From NCBI GenBank assembly GCA_964506325.1, contig CAZDLO010000030.1:1-35559 (forward strand): DNA of 35,559 nucleotides, in the 5' to 3' direction. Shown in pieces: positions 24,304 to 32,797 of the stretch. Source of the stretch: CAINVV01 sp964506325. GTDB taxonomy: Bacteria > Bacteroidota > Bacteroidia > Bacteroidales > Prolixibacteraceae. The position numbers and the translations under genes are program-made. Each line of letters begins with the position of its first letter. The stretch's first letter is position 1. The notes below the pieces were generated by a model that searched no databases, was not told where the DNA came from, and saw only the letters and a program-made list of their open reading frames with translations.

Positions 24304-25275
24304 ATGGAAATTAAAGACCAACCGGTTATCTGTTTTGCTCCTTTGCAGGAATCTACCGATTTCATCTACCGGAGAGCTCATGCTGTCCATTTCGGAGGCA
24401 TAGACAAATATTTTTCTCCCTATATAACTGTTCAGAAAGAGGGTGAAATAAAAAAATCTCATCTTCGTGATACATTGCCTGAGAACTGTGCCGGTTATAC
24501 GCTGGTCCCTCAGATTATGGCCGGAAGCAGTGCTGATTTTCTTTTTTTGTCAAAGCATCTGTCCTCATTGGGTTACAATGAGATCAACTGGAATCTTGGG
24601 TGTCCCTATCCTATGGTCACACGAAAAGGAATGGGTTCCGGACTTTTGCCGCAACCTCAGAAGATCAGGGAAATTCTTGAAACCGCATTGCCACAACTCA
24701 GCTGTAAGATATCCGTTAAACTCAGATCCGGCCTTGACTCGCAGGAAGATATACTAAAGGTTATTCCGGTCCTGAACGACTTTCCCCTCTCAGAGATCAT
24801 TTTCCATCCCAGGACTGCCAAACAGCTTTATGCAGGTTCGCCTGACTGGGATTTGTTTGGAGAGGTATCCTCCTTATCTGTTGGCCCTATGGTCTACAAC
24901 GGAGATCTGATCAGTGTGGAATCATTTAGACAAGCCAGCAACAGGTTTGAGCCGGTGAAGAGTTGGATGATAGGCCGTGGAATGCTTAAAAACCCTTTCC
25001 TTGCAACAGAAATCAAAGGGAATATTCAGGGAAGGGAACACAGAATCGCGGTTTTGGAGAGTTTTCATGATGATATCCTGCACAACTATTCGGCCCTCCT
25101 CAGCGGACAAAGCCACCTGCTAACCAGGATGACCAAATTCTGGGAGTTTTTCAGCGAACTTTTTCCCAATCCTCACAAAGCATTCAAAAGGGTAAAAAAA
25201 TCAATAAACCTTTCAAAATACGAGATAGCTGTCAGTGAAAATTTCCTTCAGTTGCGCAGTGAAGAGATCGATTGA
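24304..25275 (+). CDS. tRNA-dihydrouridine synthase
   Basis: An FMN enzyme that reduces uridines in the tRNA D-loop. The 323 residues form the TIM barrel typical of Dus: FAPLQESTDFIYR at the start, LVPQIMAG, and EINWNLGCPYPMVTRKGMGSGLL with the catalytic cysteine C100. KISVKLRSG, IIFHPRTAKQLY and YNGDLIS provide FMN and substrate contacts. A helical C-terminal domain follows. Which uridines it modifies is not clear. The start cannot be further downstream because FAPLQ is at residue 11, so with its close promoter the mRNA is probably leaderless. It converges on polA with 14 nt between the stop codons. Confidence 0.93.
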   Translation: MEIKDQPVICFAPLQESTDFIYRRAHAVHFGGIDKYFSPYITVQKEGEIKKSHLRDTLPENCAGYTLVPQIMAGSSADFLFLSKHLSSLGYNEINWNLGCPYPMVTRKGMGSGLLPQPQKIREILETALPQLSCKISVKLRSGLDSQEDILKVIPVLNDFPLSEIIFHPRTAKQLYAGSPDWDLFGEVSSLSVGPMVYNGDLISVESFRQASNRFEPVKSWMIGRGMLKNPFLATEIKGNIQGREHRIAVLESFHDDILHNYSALLSGQSHLLTRMTKFWEFFSELFPNPHKAFKRVKKSINLSKYEIAVSENFLQLRSEEID

Positions 25276-25289
25276 TTACTGTCATCCCA

Positions 25290-28055
25290 TCAATGAGCAA
25301 GAAGCCAGTTTTCGGCTGCTTCCATTTCTACCTCCAGGGGGACCACCAGATTGACAGCATGTTCCATCTCCTCCTTGACAATCCTTTTGACCACATCTGT
25401 CTCAGACTTCAGCAGATCAAAGTTCAGTTCGTCATGCACCTGCAGGTTCATCCGGGAAGCTATGTTCTCCGCATCAAATCTTTTCTGTATCCTTACCATG
25501 GCCACCTTGATGATATCAGCAGCAGAACCCTGTATAGGTGCATTGATTGCATTCCTCTCCGCAAATCCTCTGACAGCAGCATTTTCTGAAGAAATATCTT
25601 TCAGGTAACGCCTTCTGCCCATGATTGTTTCGACATAACCCCTCTGCCTGGCCAGCAAGATCTGCTCGTCCATGTATAATTTTACCTGCGGAAAATTGAT
25701 AAAATAATCATCAATCAGCTGCTTGGCCTCATTCCTGGGAATATTCAGCCGCTGTGCAAGGCCAAAAGGTGAGATTCCGTAAATGATGCCGAAATTGGCG
25801 GTCTTGGCTTTTCTCCGCATGTCGGAGGTAACCTGTTCCAGGGGGATGCCGTAGATTTTGGCTGCAGTTGCCGCATGAATATCCTCCCCATTGGCAAATG
25901 CTTCGATCATAACCTTGTCGCCGGACAATGCTGCCATAATCCGCAATTCAATCTGGGAGTAGTCGGCCGATAAAAAAAGATGGTCACTATCTCCCGGCAC
26001 AAAAGCCTTCCTTATCTCCCTGCCATTCTCATCACGGATGGGAATATTCTGAAGATTGGGATTGTTGGAACTGAGCCTGCCGGTCACTGCAACAGTCTGA
26101 TTGTAGGAGGTATGTATCTTGCCGGTTTTTGGGTTGATCAGTTTGGGTAAAGACTCCACGTAAGTGGACAATAATTTTTTCAGTCCGCGGTGCTCCAGCA
26201 CTTTTCCTATAACCGGGTGGCGATCCTGCAGCGTGACCAGCACCTCCTCGTTGGTCGAATATTGCTTGGTCTTGGTCTTTTTGGCTTTGGGGTCAAGAAG
26301 TAGTTTATCGAAGAGAATGTGACCCAACTGCTTTGGTGAAGAGATATTGAAGGGTTCGCCCGCCATTTCGATGATCTCATTTTCAAGCCGGATGATTTGT
26401 TCCCTGAGAATGACAGCATACTGATCCAGTGCTTTCACATCAATCTTCATGCCTGTAAGCTCCATGCCTGTCAACACCTTAAGCAACGGCATTTCCACCT
26501 CTTCGAAGAGTTTAGTCACACCGGCCTCCTTCATCTCTTTCTCAAGAAGCGGTTTCAGCTGCAAGGTTATATCTGCATCTTCGCAGGCATATTCCTTGAT
26601 GGTCTGTAAATCTACCGAACGCATAGATGTCTGATTCTTACCCTTTCCGATCAGTTCCTCTGTGGCGATCTTCTTGTATCCCAGGTAGATTTCACTTAAA
26701 AAATCCAGGTTGTGGCGCAGTTCCGGCTGAATAAGATAATGAGCCACCATAGTATCAAAAATAGGACCGTGCAGTTTGATTCCATATCCTGAGAGTACCA
26801 GTGCATCAAATTTAATGTTCTGCCCAACCTTCATAACCGTTTCACTGTCAAAGAGCGGCTTAAATTCGGCGACAATTTCCCTGGCTACCTTTTGATCTGC
26901 CGGGACAGGAATATAAAATGCCGCTCCTTTGGAGTAGCTTATAGAGATACCAACCAGCTGGTCCAGCAGAGGATCCAGTCCGGTGGTTTCAGTATCGAAA
27001 CAAAATTCCTTCTGTCTGAAAAGTTCACTGATCAGGGCAGCCCTGGCATCTTTGCCTTCAACCAGGTGATAACTGTGCTCAATGGTATGAATCTGTTCCA
27101 ACCCGGAAGTGATTGTTGCCGGGACAACCTGTTCGTCAAAATCAAATAGTGAACCCTGCATACTGACAGGTTTTGGCTGAACTACTTCAGCTTTGGGTAG
27201 CCTGGATAGCATATTCCTGAATTCCAGTTCTGAAAATATCTCATTCAGTTTCTGATGATCCGGCTCTTGTCTGATCAGCTCGTCCGGGGTGTGGTTCAGC
27301 GGCACTTCCAGGATAATTTCGGCCAGTTTCCTGGAAAGCCGCACCTGTTCTTCAAAATTGACCAGGCTCTCTTTTTGCTTTCCCTTCAACTGATCAATCG
27401 AAGCGTAAACACCATCGATACTTCCAAATTGGGCGATGAGCAGGGCGGCCCCTTTGGGACCAATGCCCGGGCATCCAGGTATGTTATCGGATGAATCACC
27501 CATAAGTCCAAGCAGGTCGATCACCTGTTCCGGACGGCTTATCTGAAAATTTTCGCATACCTGTGGTATTCCCCATATCTCCATCTCATTCCCCATCCTT
27601 TTGGGTTTATACATGAATATATTGGGGGAGACCAGCTGCGCATAATCTTTATCCGGCGTAACCATAAATACCTGGAAATCTGATTTCTCTGCACTTTTTG
27701 CCATCGTACCTATAACATCATCTGCTTCGTATCCCTGGCATTCCAGGGTTGGAATCCGGTAGGCATCTACCATTTTCCGGATATAAGGGATGGCTATTCT
27801 AATGGCCTCCGGCATGGCTTCACGGGTTGCCTTGTAGGGTTCATAGAGTTCATGACGGAAAGTTGGTCCGTGAAGGTCGAAAGCTATGGCAAGGTGGGTT
27901 GGCTGTTCAAGTTTAAGTATCTGTTCTATCGTATTGACAAATCCAAAGACAGCAGATGTATTCATGCCTTTGGAATTTATCCTGGGGTTATTGATAAAGG
28001 CGAAATAGGAACGATAGATAAGTGCGTAAGCATCAATCAAAAATAGCTTTTTCAT
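25290..28055 (-). CDS. polA: DNA polymerase I
   Basis: It repairs DNA and removes RNA primers. The 921 residues hold three domains: a 5' nuclease (about 1-290: LFLIDAYALIYRSYFAF ... GYEADDVIGTMA ... LLGLMGDSSDNIPGCPGIG); a 3'-5' proofreading exonuclease (about 335-510) with an intact DxE in FCFDTETTGLDPLL; and a family A polymerase with motif A (DYSQIELRIMAALSGD), motif B (RRKAKTANFGIIYG) and motif C (QVHDELNFD). All catalytic acids appear present, so proofreading should be active. It has its own promoter and is monocistronic. It ends 14 nt from the convergent dus stop. Confidence 0.97.
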   Translation of the reverse strand: MKKLFLIDAYALIYRSYFAFINNPRINSKGMNTSAVFGFVNTIEQILKLEQPTHLAIAFDLHGPTFRHELYEPYKATREAMPEAIRIAIPYIRKMVDAYRIPTLECQGYEADDVIGTMAKSAEKSDFQVFMVTPDKDYAQLVSPNIFMYKPKRMGNEMEIWGIPQVCENFQISRPEQVIDLLGLMGDSSDNIPGCPGIGPKGAALLIAQFGSIDGVYASIDQLKGKQKESLVNFEEQVRLSRKLAEIILEVPLNHTPDELIRQEPDHQKLNEIFSELEFRNMLSRLPKAEVVQPKPVSMQGSLFDFDEQVVPATITSGLEQIHTIEHSYHLVEGKDARAALISELFRQKEFCFDTETTGLDPLLDQLVGISISYSKGAAFYIPVPADQKVAREIVAEFKPLFDSETVMKVGQNIKFDALVLSGYGIKLHGPIFDTMVAHYLIQPELRHNLDFLSEIYLGYKKIATEELIGKGKNQTSMRSVDLQTIKEYACEDADITLQLKPLLEKEMKEAGVTKLFEEVEMPLLKVLTGMELTGMKIDVKALDQYAVILREQIIRLENEIIEMAGEPFNISSPKQLGHILFDKLLLDPKAKKTKTKQYSTNEEVLVTLQDRHPVIGKVLEHRGLKKLLSTYVESLPKLINPKTGKIHTSYNQTVAVTGRLSSNNPNLQNIPIRDENGREIRKAFVPGDSDHLFLSADYSQIELRIMAALSGDKVMIEAFANGEDIHAATAAKIYGIPLEQVTSDMRRKAKTANFGIIYGISPFGLAQRLNIPRNEAKQLIDDYFINFPQVKLYMDEQILLARQRGYVETIMGRRRYLKDISSENAAVRGFAERNAINAPIQGSAADIIKVAMVRIQKRFDAENIASRMNLQVHDELNFDLLKSETDVVKRIVKEEMEHAVNLVVPLEVEMEAAENWLLAH

Positions 28056-28074
28056 CGAAATAAAATATTTGAAC

Positions 28075-28105
28075 CAAAGCTACACAAGATATTGACAACT
28101 GACAA
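28075..28105 (-). promoter_or_regulatory. polA promoter
   Basis: On the minus strand, TAGCTTTG (28082 to 28075) with a TTG about 20 nt upstream. The upstream part lies in a degenerate TTGACAA-type repeat. Confidence 0.55.
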
Positions 28106-28185
28106 TTGACTGCTTGCAATTGTACAAATTACTGATTTACTATTACTTAAACTTTGTGGCGGTTTGCAGGAATGCCCGGCCGGCC

Positions 28186-28226
28186 AAAAAAGCAAAGAGC
28201 CGGAAACATGCTTGTCCGGCTCTTTG
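28186..28226 (-). terminator. Terminator of the ArsR-type gene
   Basis: An 11-bp stem (28193-28203 with 28216-28226, CAAAGAGCCGG and its complement). Read leftward it is followed by C-TTTTTT (28191 to 28186). It lies 115 nt past the regulator stop, upstream of the polA promoter. Confidence 0.7.
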
Positions 28227-28340
28227 TTATATATGATTCAAGTGTAAATAAAATATCAACTACGTATTTGCCTTTAGCAGGTTTTCTTATTCAGTTGTCA
28301 AATAACTGACATTTCCAGATTGTTCGTTGCCAACAACTGC

Positions 28341-28643
28341 CTAATTATCACACTGGCAGCTCTCAACGCACTTGAGAATTCCACTTAAACCAGGGTGCTT
28401 CAGGTAATAGAAGGTATTTTTCCCATCCCTCGTGGAAGCAAGTACACCTTTGGATTTCAATATTCCCAAATGGTGAGATGTTGCAGACTGCTCAATGCCG
28501 AGACGTTCATAGATTTCTGTTACTGTCAGTTTTTGTTTGCCCTCCAGAAAGCTTACGATGGTAATTCGCATGGGATGGGCTATCGCCTTAAGCATCTCTG
28601 CCGCAAGTGTCAATTTTTCTAATGTTTGTTCGTTCGGGTTCAT
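28341..28643 (-). CDS. ArsR/SmtB-family transcriptional regulator
   Basis: A winged-helix repressor of 100 residues from ATG 28643. The frame continues to an ATG at 28727, which would add 28 residues not typical of the family. The helix-turn-helix core reads LTVTEIYERLGIEQSATSHHLGILKSKGVL (about 39-68, given here in outline), followed by the wing GKNTFYYLKHPG. The usual alpha-3 ELCVCDL metal site is absent. Instead three cysteines stand at the C-terminus, C92-x3-C96-x-C98, a possible metal- or thiol-sensing site. No transporter or efflux gene is adjacent; the divergent neighbour is polyprenyl synthetase. The target is unknown and could be its own promoter. Confidence 0.85.
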   Translation of the reverse strand: MNPNEQTLEKLTLAAEMLKAIAHPMRITIVSFLEGKQKLTVTEIYERLGIEQSATSHHLGILKSKGVLASTRDGKNTFYYLKHPGLSGILKCVESCQCDN

Positions 28644-28777
28644 GTGAGTAGTATTTGAGATTTTAGATCTTATAAATTGCGGGGTACCAAAATTTATGTT
28701 TAATCCGGTAAATTCCATCTGAGCCATGACTGCTCAAAAGCAATAAGAAGAAAGGGAAATATTGCAATTTACTAATA

Positions 28778-28807
28778 CAAATATATAGATAACATATAGT
28801 TAATCAA
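28778..28807 (-). promoter_or_regulatory. ArsR-type gene promoter
   Basis: On the minus strand: TTG (28807 to 28805), a 19-nt spacer, TATATTTG (28785 to 28778). The transcript start near 28771 leaves either ATG 28727 or ATG 28643 usable. Confidence 0.6.
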
Positions 28808-28875
28808 TAGAACAAATCGTTAAAATGTTTAATTTAGAACAGATACAAACAATACCGGTGTCGTAGAAAAAATAT

Positions 28876-28883
28876 TACTTTTG
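28876..28883 (+). promoter_or_regulatory. Polyprenyl synthetase promoter, -7 box
   Basis: TACTTTTG matches TAnnTTTG, giving a leader of about 125 nt to ATG 29015. Confidence 0.55.
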
Positions 28884-29014
28884 ACTGTCGAAATACCCGA
28901 AAGAAAATGTTCACACCAACCGAAAATGATTACGTGGGAATTAGCTTCGCTGAACTTCGTTTCCATTTGGCAGTTAAAAAAATATATATAAACAACTGAA
29001 ACTGCAATAATTGC

Positions 29015-29989
29015 ATGGCATCAAAAAAAGAAATCATTGCACCGGTTGAAAAGGAATTGAGTCTTTTTGAACCATATTTCAGGAAATCGACCAAAACCTC
29101 CATCCCTCTGCTGGATACCATCATGAACTACATACTTCGCAGCAAGGGAAAGCAGATGCGGCCCATCCTGGTTTTTCTGTCCGCGAAGCTTAACGGCGAA
29201 TTCAATGAGCGAACCTACCATGCGGCTCTTACCATTGAATTGCTTCATACAGCCACGCTGGTACATGATGATGTCGTAGATGAATCCTACCAGCGTCGCG
29301 GATTTTTTTCAGTGAATGCGATCTGGAAAAACAAACTGGCAGTACTGGTGGGAGATTTTATCCTCGCCAAAGGATTGCTGTGGTCTATTGAACACAAAGA
29401 TTACGATATACTGCAATTTATCTCGGCAGCCGTGCGTGAGATGAGTGAAGGGGAGATTCTTCAGATCCAGAAAGCAAGAAAACTGGATATTACCGAGGAT
29501 GTTTATTTTGAGATCATCCGCAAAAAAACGGCTTCCCTCATGGCTACGAGTGCAGCCGTGGGAACCTGCTCCGTTACCGAAGATCCGGAAATCATTGAGC
29601 GGATGAGGTTATTTGGGGAATTTGCCGGCATCGCCTTTCAGATCAAGGATGACCTGTTTGACTTTAAAAAATCCAACCTTGTTGGAAAACCTTCCGGGAA
29701 TGATCTGCACGAGAAAAAAATTACCCTTCCGCTGATTTTCGCACTTAACCAGGGGAGTACTTCAGAAAAGAGAACCATCCTTAAAATTGTCAGCAAAAAA
29801 CGCAAATCCTCGCTGGATATCTCAGAAGTAAAACGCTTCATTGAAACCAAAGGAGGATTTGAATATGCCGAAAAAGTGATGGAGCAATACCATCAAAAGG
29901 CACTCGGCCAGTTGACGATCTACCCCGATTCCGAATACAAGAGGGCACTCATTGCCTTTGTAGAGTATGTGACTACCAGGGAGAGTTAA
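29015..29989 (+). CDS. Trans-polyprenyl diphosphate synthase (IspB-like)
   Basis: It condenses isopentenyl diphosphate units onto an allylic primer, probably to make the quinone side chain. The 324 residues carry KGKQMRPILVFLSAKL near 45, the first aspartate-rich motif at D85-D86-x-x-D89 (LVHDDVVDE), the GDFILAKG block, and the second motif in FQIKDDLFDF (about 212). The first motif has DDxxD spacing without the insertion of short-chain bacterial FPP synthases, so a long-chain product (C35-C45) is likely; exact length is not readable. It has its own promoter, and the divergent neighbour is an ArsR-type gene. Confidence 0.93.
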   Translation: MASKKEIIAPVEKELSLFEPYFRKSTKTSIPLLDTIMNYILRSKGKQMRPILVFLSAKLNGEFNERTYHAALTIELLHTATLVHDDVVDESYQRRGFFSVNAIWKNKLAVLVGDFILAKGLLWSIEHKDYDILQFISAAVREMSEGEILQIQKARKLDITEDVYFEIIRKKTASLMATSAAVGTCSVTEDPEIIERMRLFGEFAGIAFQIKDDLFDFKKSNLVGKPSGNDLHEKKITLPLIFALNQGSTSEKRTILKIVSKKRKSSLDISEVKRFIETKGGFEYAEKVMEQYHQKALGQLTIYPDSEYKRALIAFVEYVTTRES

Positions 29990-30055
29990 CAAGGTTGAAG
30001 TGTTTTCACTCCCTGCCAGAGAAAAGGTCCTCTGTAAAAGGAAATCAACTAATCC

Positions 30056-30535
30056 CTATTCAATTTCCGCAACCAGCACCACATAATTTTTGCCGTACTT
30101 TTTGGCACATTTCGGGCAGGTGGTATACCATTCATAAATTTTCCGGTATTTGAAGCCCTTGGTTTTTAGCCTCCCCACAAAATTACTTTGCCATTTACCG
30201 GTATTACTGAAAGGCCCTTCATAGACCTTTCCATAAAACTTTCCGCTGAATAATTTATTTTCAAGTGCAGGAACCGGTTTGTCGGCTGATAAATAGAGGT
30301 CCATGCTCCATTTGGAAGTATGATCAGACAAGCAAATTCCTTCGGACCAGTCGACACCGGCCGCCGAAATAACTTTGTCCAGTTTTTTCATCACACTGCC
30401 AAAATTAAGTGGCATGTAGAAGAAGGTACAGACGGAACTTCTGATAAAAACCTTGTCGTTCCATTCGAATTCCTTGTCATCCCAGGGTTCGGGATTAAAT
30501 TTCCGGCAACAAACCTCATCAGCAAATCTTTCCAT
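30056..30535 (-). CDS. Hypothetical protein with C-terminal CPKC motif
   Basis: I do not name a family. The 159-residue soluble protein has no signal peptide or membrane segment. It is rich in Trp, Tyr and Phe. The C-terminus holds WYTTCPKCAKKYGKNYVVLVAEI, where CPKC could bind zinc or be a redox pair. Two more cysteines lie together near the N-terminus (EVCCRKF). Repeated alpha/beta patterning with segments such as SKWSMDLYLSADKPVP suggests a small ligand-binding fold, which is a guess. It is alone between a convergent polyprenyl synthetase gene and the deoC gene. No promoter is clear. Confidence 0.7.
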   Translation of the reverse strand: MERFADEVCCRKFNPEPWDDKEFEWNDKVFIRSSVCTFFYMPLNFGSVMKKLDKVISAAGVDWSEGICLSDHTSKWSMDLYLSADKPVPALENKLFSGKFYGKVYEGPFSNTGKWQSNFVGRLKTKGFKYRKIYEWYTTCPKCAKKYGKNYVVLVAEIE

Positions 30536-30808
30536 GTCAGATCAATTATAACGTTGAACAATAAGATTTAACTTCATAGACAAACAACCTATATTGTAAA
30601 AATGAAATTTAAGACTTTATAAAGTTCCAAACAATCTTAAACACCTCAAATTGCCGGTGCTGCCCGGTGTTCTCATAATCCACTGGCGGGTAAAACCGCC
30701 ATTTGTAATGTAACTCCTGATCCTTGAAATTTCCCGGTATTCCGGTTTAGAGACATTCCTTTCGATCCCCCGAAACCTGGTTTCATCCGGCAGGTTCCTT
30801 AATACTGC

Positions 30809-31669
30809 TTAAAAGTAGCTGATTTTCTCTTCCGTAATTGAGGTTAAAAGATTGTTGGCCAGTCGGCTGGCTCCAATTCTGAATAGCTTTGAGTTGAGCC
30901 AGCCAACTCCAAGGATCTCCTTCACAATTGCAACGTACAGAAGGGCATCAGCGCTTTCGACAATTCCACCGGCAGCTTTGAATCCAATTTTTTTGCCAGT
31001 CCTGTTGTAGTATTCCCTTATGGCGCTGCACATGACCCAGGCAGCTTCCGGGGTGGCCGCAGGATCCATTTTCCCTGTCGACGTCTTGATAAAATCAGCA
31101 CCACTTTGCATGGCCATCATGGAAGCTTTCCAGATGTTTTCCGGAGTTTTTAGGGCACCTGACTCCAGTATTACCTTCAGATGAGCCTCTCCGCAACTCT
31201 CTTTAACAGCAGCAATCTCGTCCATCACAACAGAATAATTGCCTTCAAGAAATGTTCCGATAGAAATTACAATATCAATTTCATCAGCACCTTCTGCTAC
31301 TGTCATCATTGTCTCGAGCACTTTCACGGCAGGAAAGGTCATGGAAGATGGGAATCCGGCCGAAACCGCAGCAATGGCTACATTGGGATCGTTCAGGTTT
31401 GCCCGGACTGTCCTGACCAAAGTCGGATAGACACAAATAGCTGCCACATTGGGAAGCTCAATGAAATGACGTGGGAACAAGGAAACTTTTTCAGCCAGCT
31501 TTCTTCCCTTCTCCTGGGTATCCTCCGAGCCAAGGGTGGTAAGGTCGATGCAGGAAAATGCCAGTTTCATCTCCTCTTTTGACAGGGAATCACCCAATTT
31601 GGTCCGGATGGCCTCCAATCCGGATCTGATTTCATCTGCATGAAAGGTACGTTCAATATTGTCAGCCAT
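30809..31669 (-). CDS. deoC: Deoxyribose-phosphate aldolase
   Basis: It splits 2-deoxyribose-5-phosphate into acetaldehyde and glyceraldehyde-3-phosphate during deoxynucleoside use. From ATG 31669 it has 286 residues, longer than the roughly 220 of bacillary DeoC but like the E. coli-type longer enzymes. The Schiff-base lysine is K195 (GADFIKTSTGK), with the assisting lysine K231 in GFKAAGGI. The segment CVYPTLVRTVR forms part of the phosphate/substrate region. The frame is open to a TTG nine bases upstream; ATG is preferred. It lies about 100 nt downstream of dtd on the same strand with no terminator, so they may be cotranscribed. Confidence 0.93.
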   Translation of the reverse strand: MADNIERTFHADEIRSGLEAIRTKLGDSLSKEEMKLAFSCIDLTTLGSEDTQEKGRKLAEKVSLFPRHFIELPNVAAICVYPTLVRTVRANLNDPNVAIAAVSAGFPSSMTFPAVKVLETMMTVAEGADEIDIVISIGTFLEGNYSVVMDEIAAVKESCGEAHLKVILESGALKTPENIWKASMMAMQSGADFIKTSTGKMDPAATPEAAWVMCSAIREYYNRTGKKIGFKAAGGIVESADALLYVAIVKEILGVGWLNSKLFRIGASRLANNLLTSITEEKISYF

Positions 31670-31770
31670 ATTATTCAACTTATATGTGATTAAGGTGATG
31701 TGATGAAGCTCTATTATACAGCATTTTATGTATCTTTTAGATGAATTTCCCTATGCTGCCGGGAAAAGCA

Positions 31771-32226
31771 TCAAAAATCCTTGTCTTTGGAATCGATGAT
31801 GATGGTAACCGGTCCTTCATTCAAAAGATCAACCTTCATTTCTGCTCCGAAGATACCCGTACCGATCTTTTTTCCCAATTTTTCTGTCATTTTGGAAATG
31901 AAAAGGTTGTAGAGGGGTACTGAAACTTCCGGTGGCGCAGACCTGATGTAGGAGGGCCTGTTGCCCTTTTTGGTAGCAGCATGCAGGGTAAACTGGCTAA
32001 TCAGCAATATCCCGCCTCCTGTCTCCCTCACAGAAAGATTCATTACTCCGGAAGGATCGTCAAAAATCCTGAGGTTGACAATTTTGGCACTCATCCAATC
32101 CAGGTCCTCACTGGTGTCGTCATGCCCGAAACCTGCCAGCACCACCATTCCATCACCTATGGAAGAGACCTCCTTGCCTTCCACAGTGACAGATGCCCTG
32201 GAAACCCGCTGAATAACAACACGCAT
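31771..32226 (-). CDS. dtd: D-aminoacyl-tRNA deacylase
   Basis: It hydrolyses D-amino acids, and glycine mischarged on tRNA-Ala, from tRNA as a proofreading step. The 151 residues match the family. MRVVIQRVSRASVTVEG opens the protein. ISQFTLHAATKKGNRPSY carries the SQFTL signature that frames the substrate. NEGPVTIII contains the cross-subunit Gly-Pro motif (normally NxGPVT). It has a promoter with a palindrome at the predicted transcript start. deoC follows on the same strand. Confidence 0.95.
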   Translation of the reverse strand: MRVVIQRVSRASVTVEGKEVSSIGDGMVVLAGFGHDDTSEDLDWMSAKIVNLRIFDDPSGVMNLSVRETGGGILLISQFTLHAATKKGNRPSYIRSAPPEVSVPLYNLFISKMTEKLGKKIGTGIFGAEMKVDLLNEGPVTIIIDSKDKDF

Positions 32227-32253
32227 GGGATAATTAAGGATTTTGGATTTTGG

Positions 32254-32274
32254 ATTGCATGCAATTCAAAATTA
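32254..32274 (-). promoter_or_regulatory. dtd promoter with palindrome at the start site
   Basis: On the minus strand the -7 box TAATTTTG (32274 to 32267) is followed at once by the perfect palindrome ATTGCATGCAAT (32265 to 32254), where transcription should begin. A regulator bound there would block the promoter. Operator function is inferred. Confidence 0.45.
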
Positions 32275-32350
32275 ATGATTTATCAAAACAAAAAATAAAC
32301 ATTTGATCCATGAAAACAACAAGCCAGCCCTTCCTTCAGGTTGAAAATCA

Positions 32351-32794
32351 TCACATCATGAGCTGTATTGTTTCCGCCAGCAACCAATAGCGCGCAGCTT
32401 TGCCGATAAACATGAACAGCAGGGTGAGTTTAGGCGAAATCCTGAAAAATCCAAGTCCGAGGATTAAAACATCCCCTACCACAGGAACAAATGAAAGCAT
32501 AGCTGCAATTGGGCCGTATTTATTCAATTTTGGAAGAATTGCCTGTATTTTTTCCATCCTGACTTTGCCGTACTTTTCTATCCATTCAACACGGCCAAGA
32601 TAGCCAAGGTAAAAAATTGAAATACCTCCCAGGGTATTCCCGGCAGTTCCAACCAGGATACATGCTGTGCTGTTGACACCGGCGAGTATCAGAACAGACA
32701 TAACTGCCTCTGAGTTAAAGGGCAGTATTGAACCGGAGAGAAAGCCGGAGAGAAAGAGGCCTGCAAGACCGTATTGCTGGAGGAATTCTAACAT
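32351..32794 (-). CDS. DedA/YqaA-family (VTT domain) membrane protein
   Basis: A small inner-membrane protein of 147 residues, about the length of E. coli YqaA. It has hydrophobic segments at about 8-28, 30-65 and 95-145. The family pattern is seen in LFLSGFLSGSILPFNSEAVMSVL, then AGNTLGGISIFYLGYLGR with the glycine-rich re-entrant loop, and SFVPVVGDVLILGLGFFRI with the conserved proline-glycine turn. DedA-type proteins are linked to lipid scrambling or transport. A terminator-like inverted repeat (32798-32873) ends only a few nucleotides before its ATG, which makes its own expression puzzling. Confidence 0.87.
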   Translation of the reverse strand: MLEFLQQYGLAGLFLSGFLSGSILPFNSEAVMSVLILAGVNSTACILVGTAGNTLGGISIFYLGYLGRVEWIEKYGKVRMEKIQAILPKLNKYGPIAAMLSFVPVVGDVLILGLGFFRISPKLTLLFMFIGKAARYWLLAETIQLMM

Positions 32795-32797
32795 CTT

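Larger units (their letters stand above)
28644..29014. other. Divergent intergenic region between the ArsR-type gene and polyprenyl synthetase
   Basis: This AT-rich 371-nt gap holds a leftward promoter (28778-28807), a rightward promoter (28876-28883) and a possible 30-codon ORF (28907-28999). No clear long inverted repeat typical of an ArsR operator was found by eye. Confidence 0.55.

Noticed and set aside
28171..28186. GGCCGGCC palindrome near the polA promoter
   Set aside because: Eight bases only; isolated and without context to suggest a function.
30685..30700. Hairpin GGCGG-GTAAAA-CCGCC between the CPKC-protein gene and deoC
   Set aside because: Neither strand has a T-tract after it; it could be a fragment of regulatory RNA but nothing supports that.
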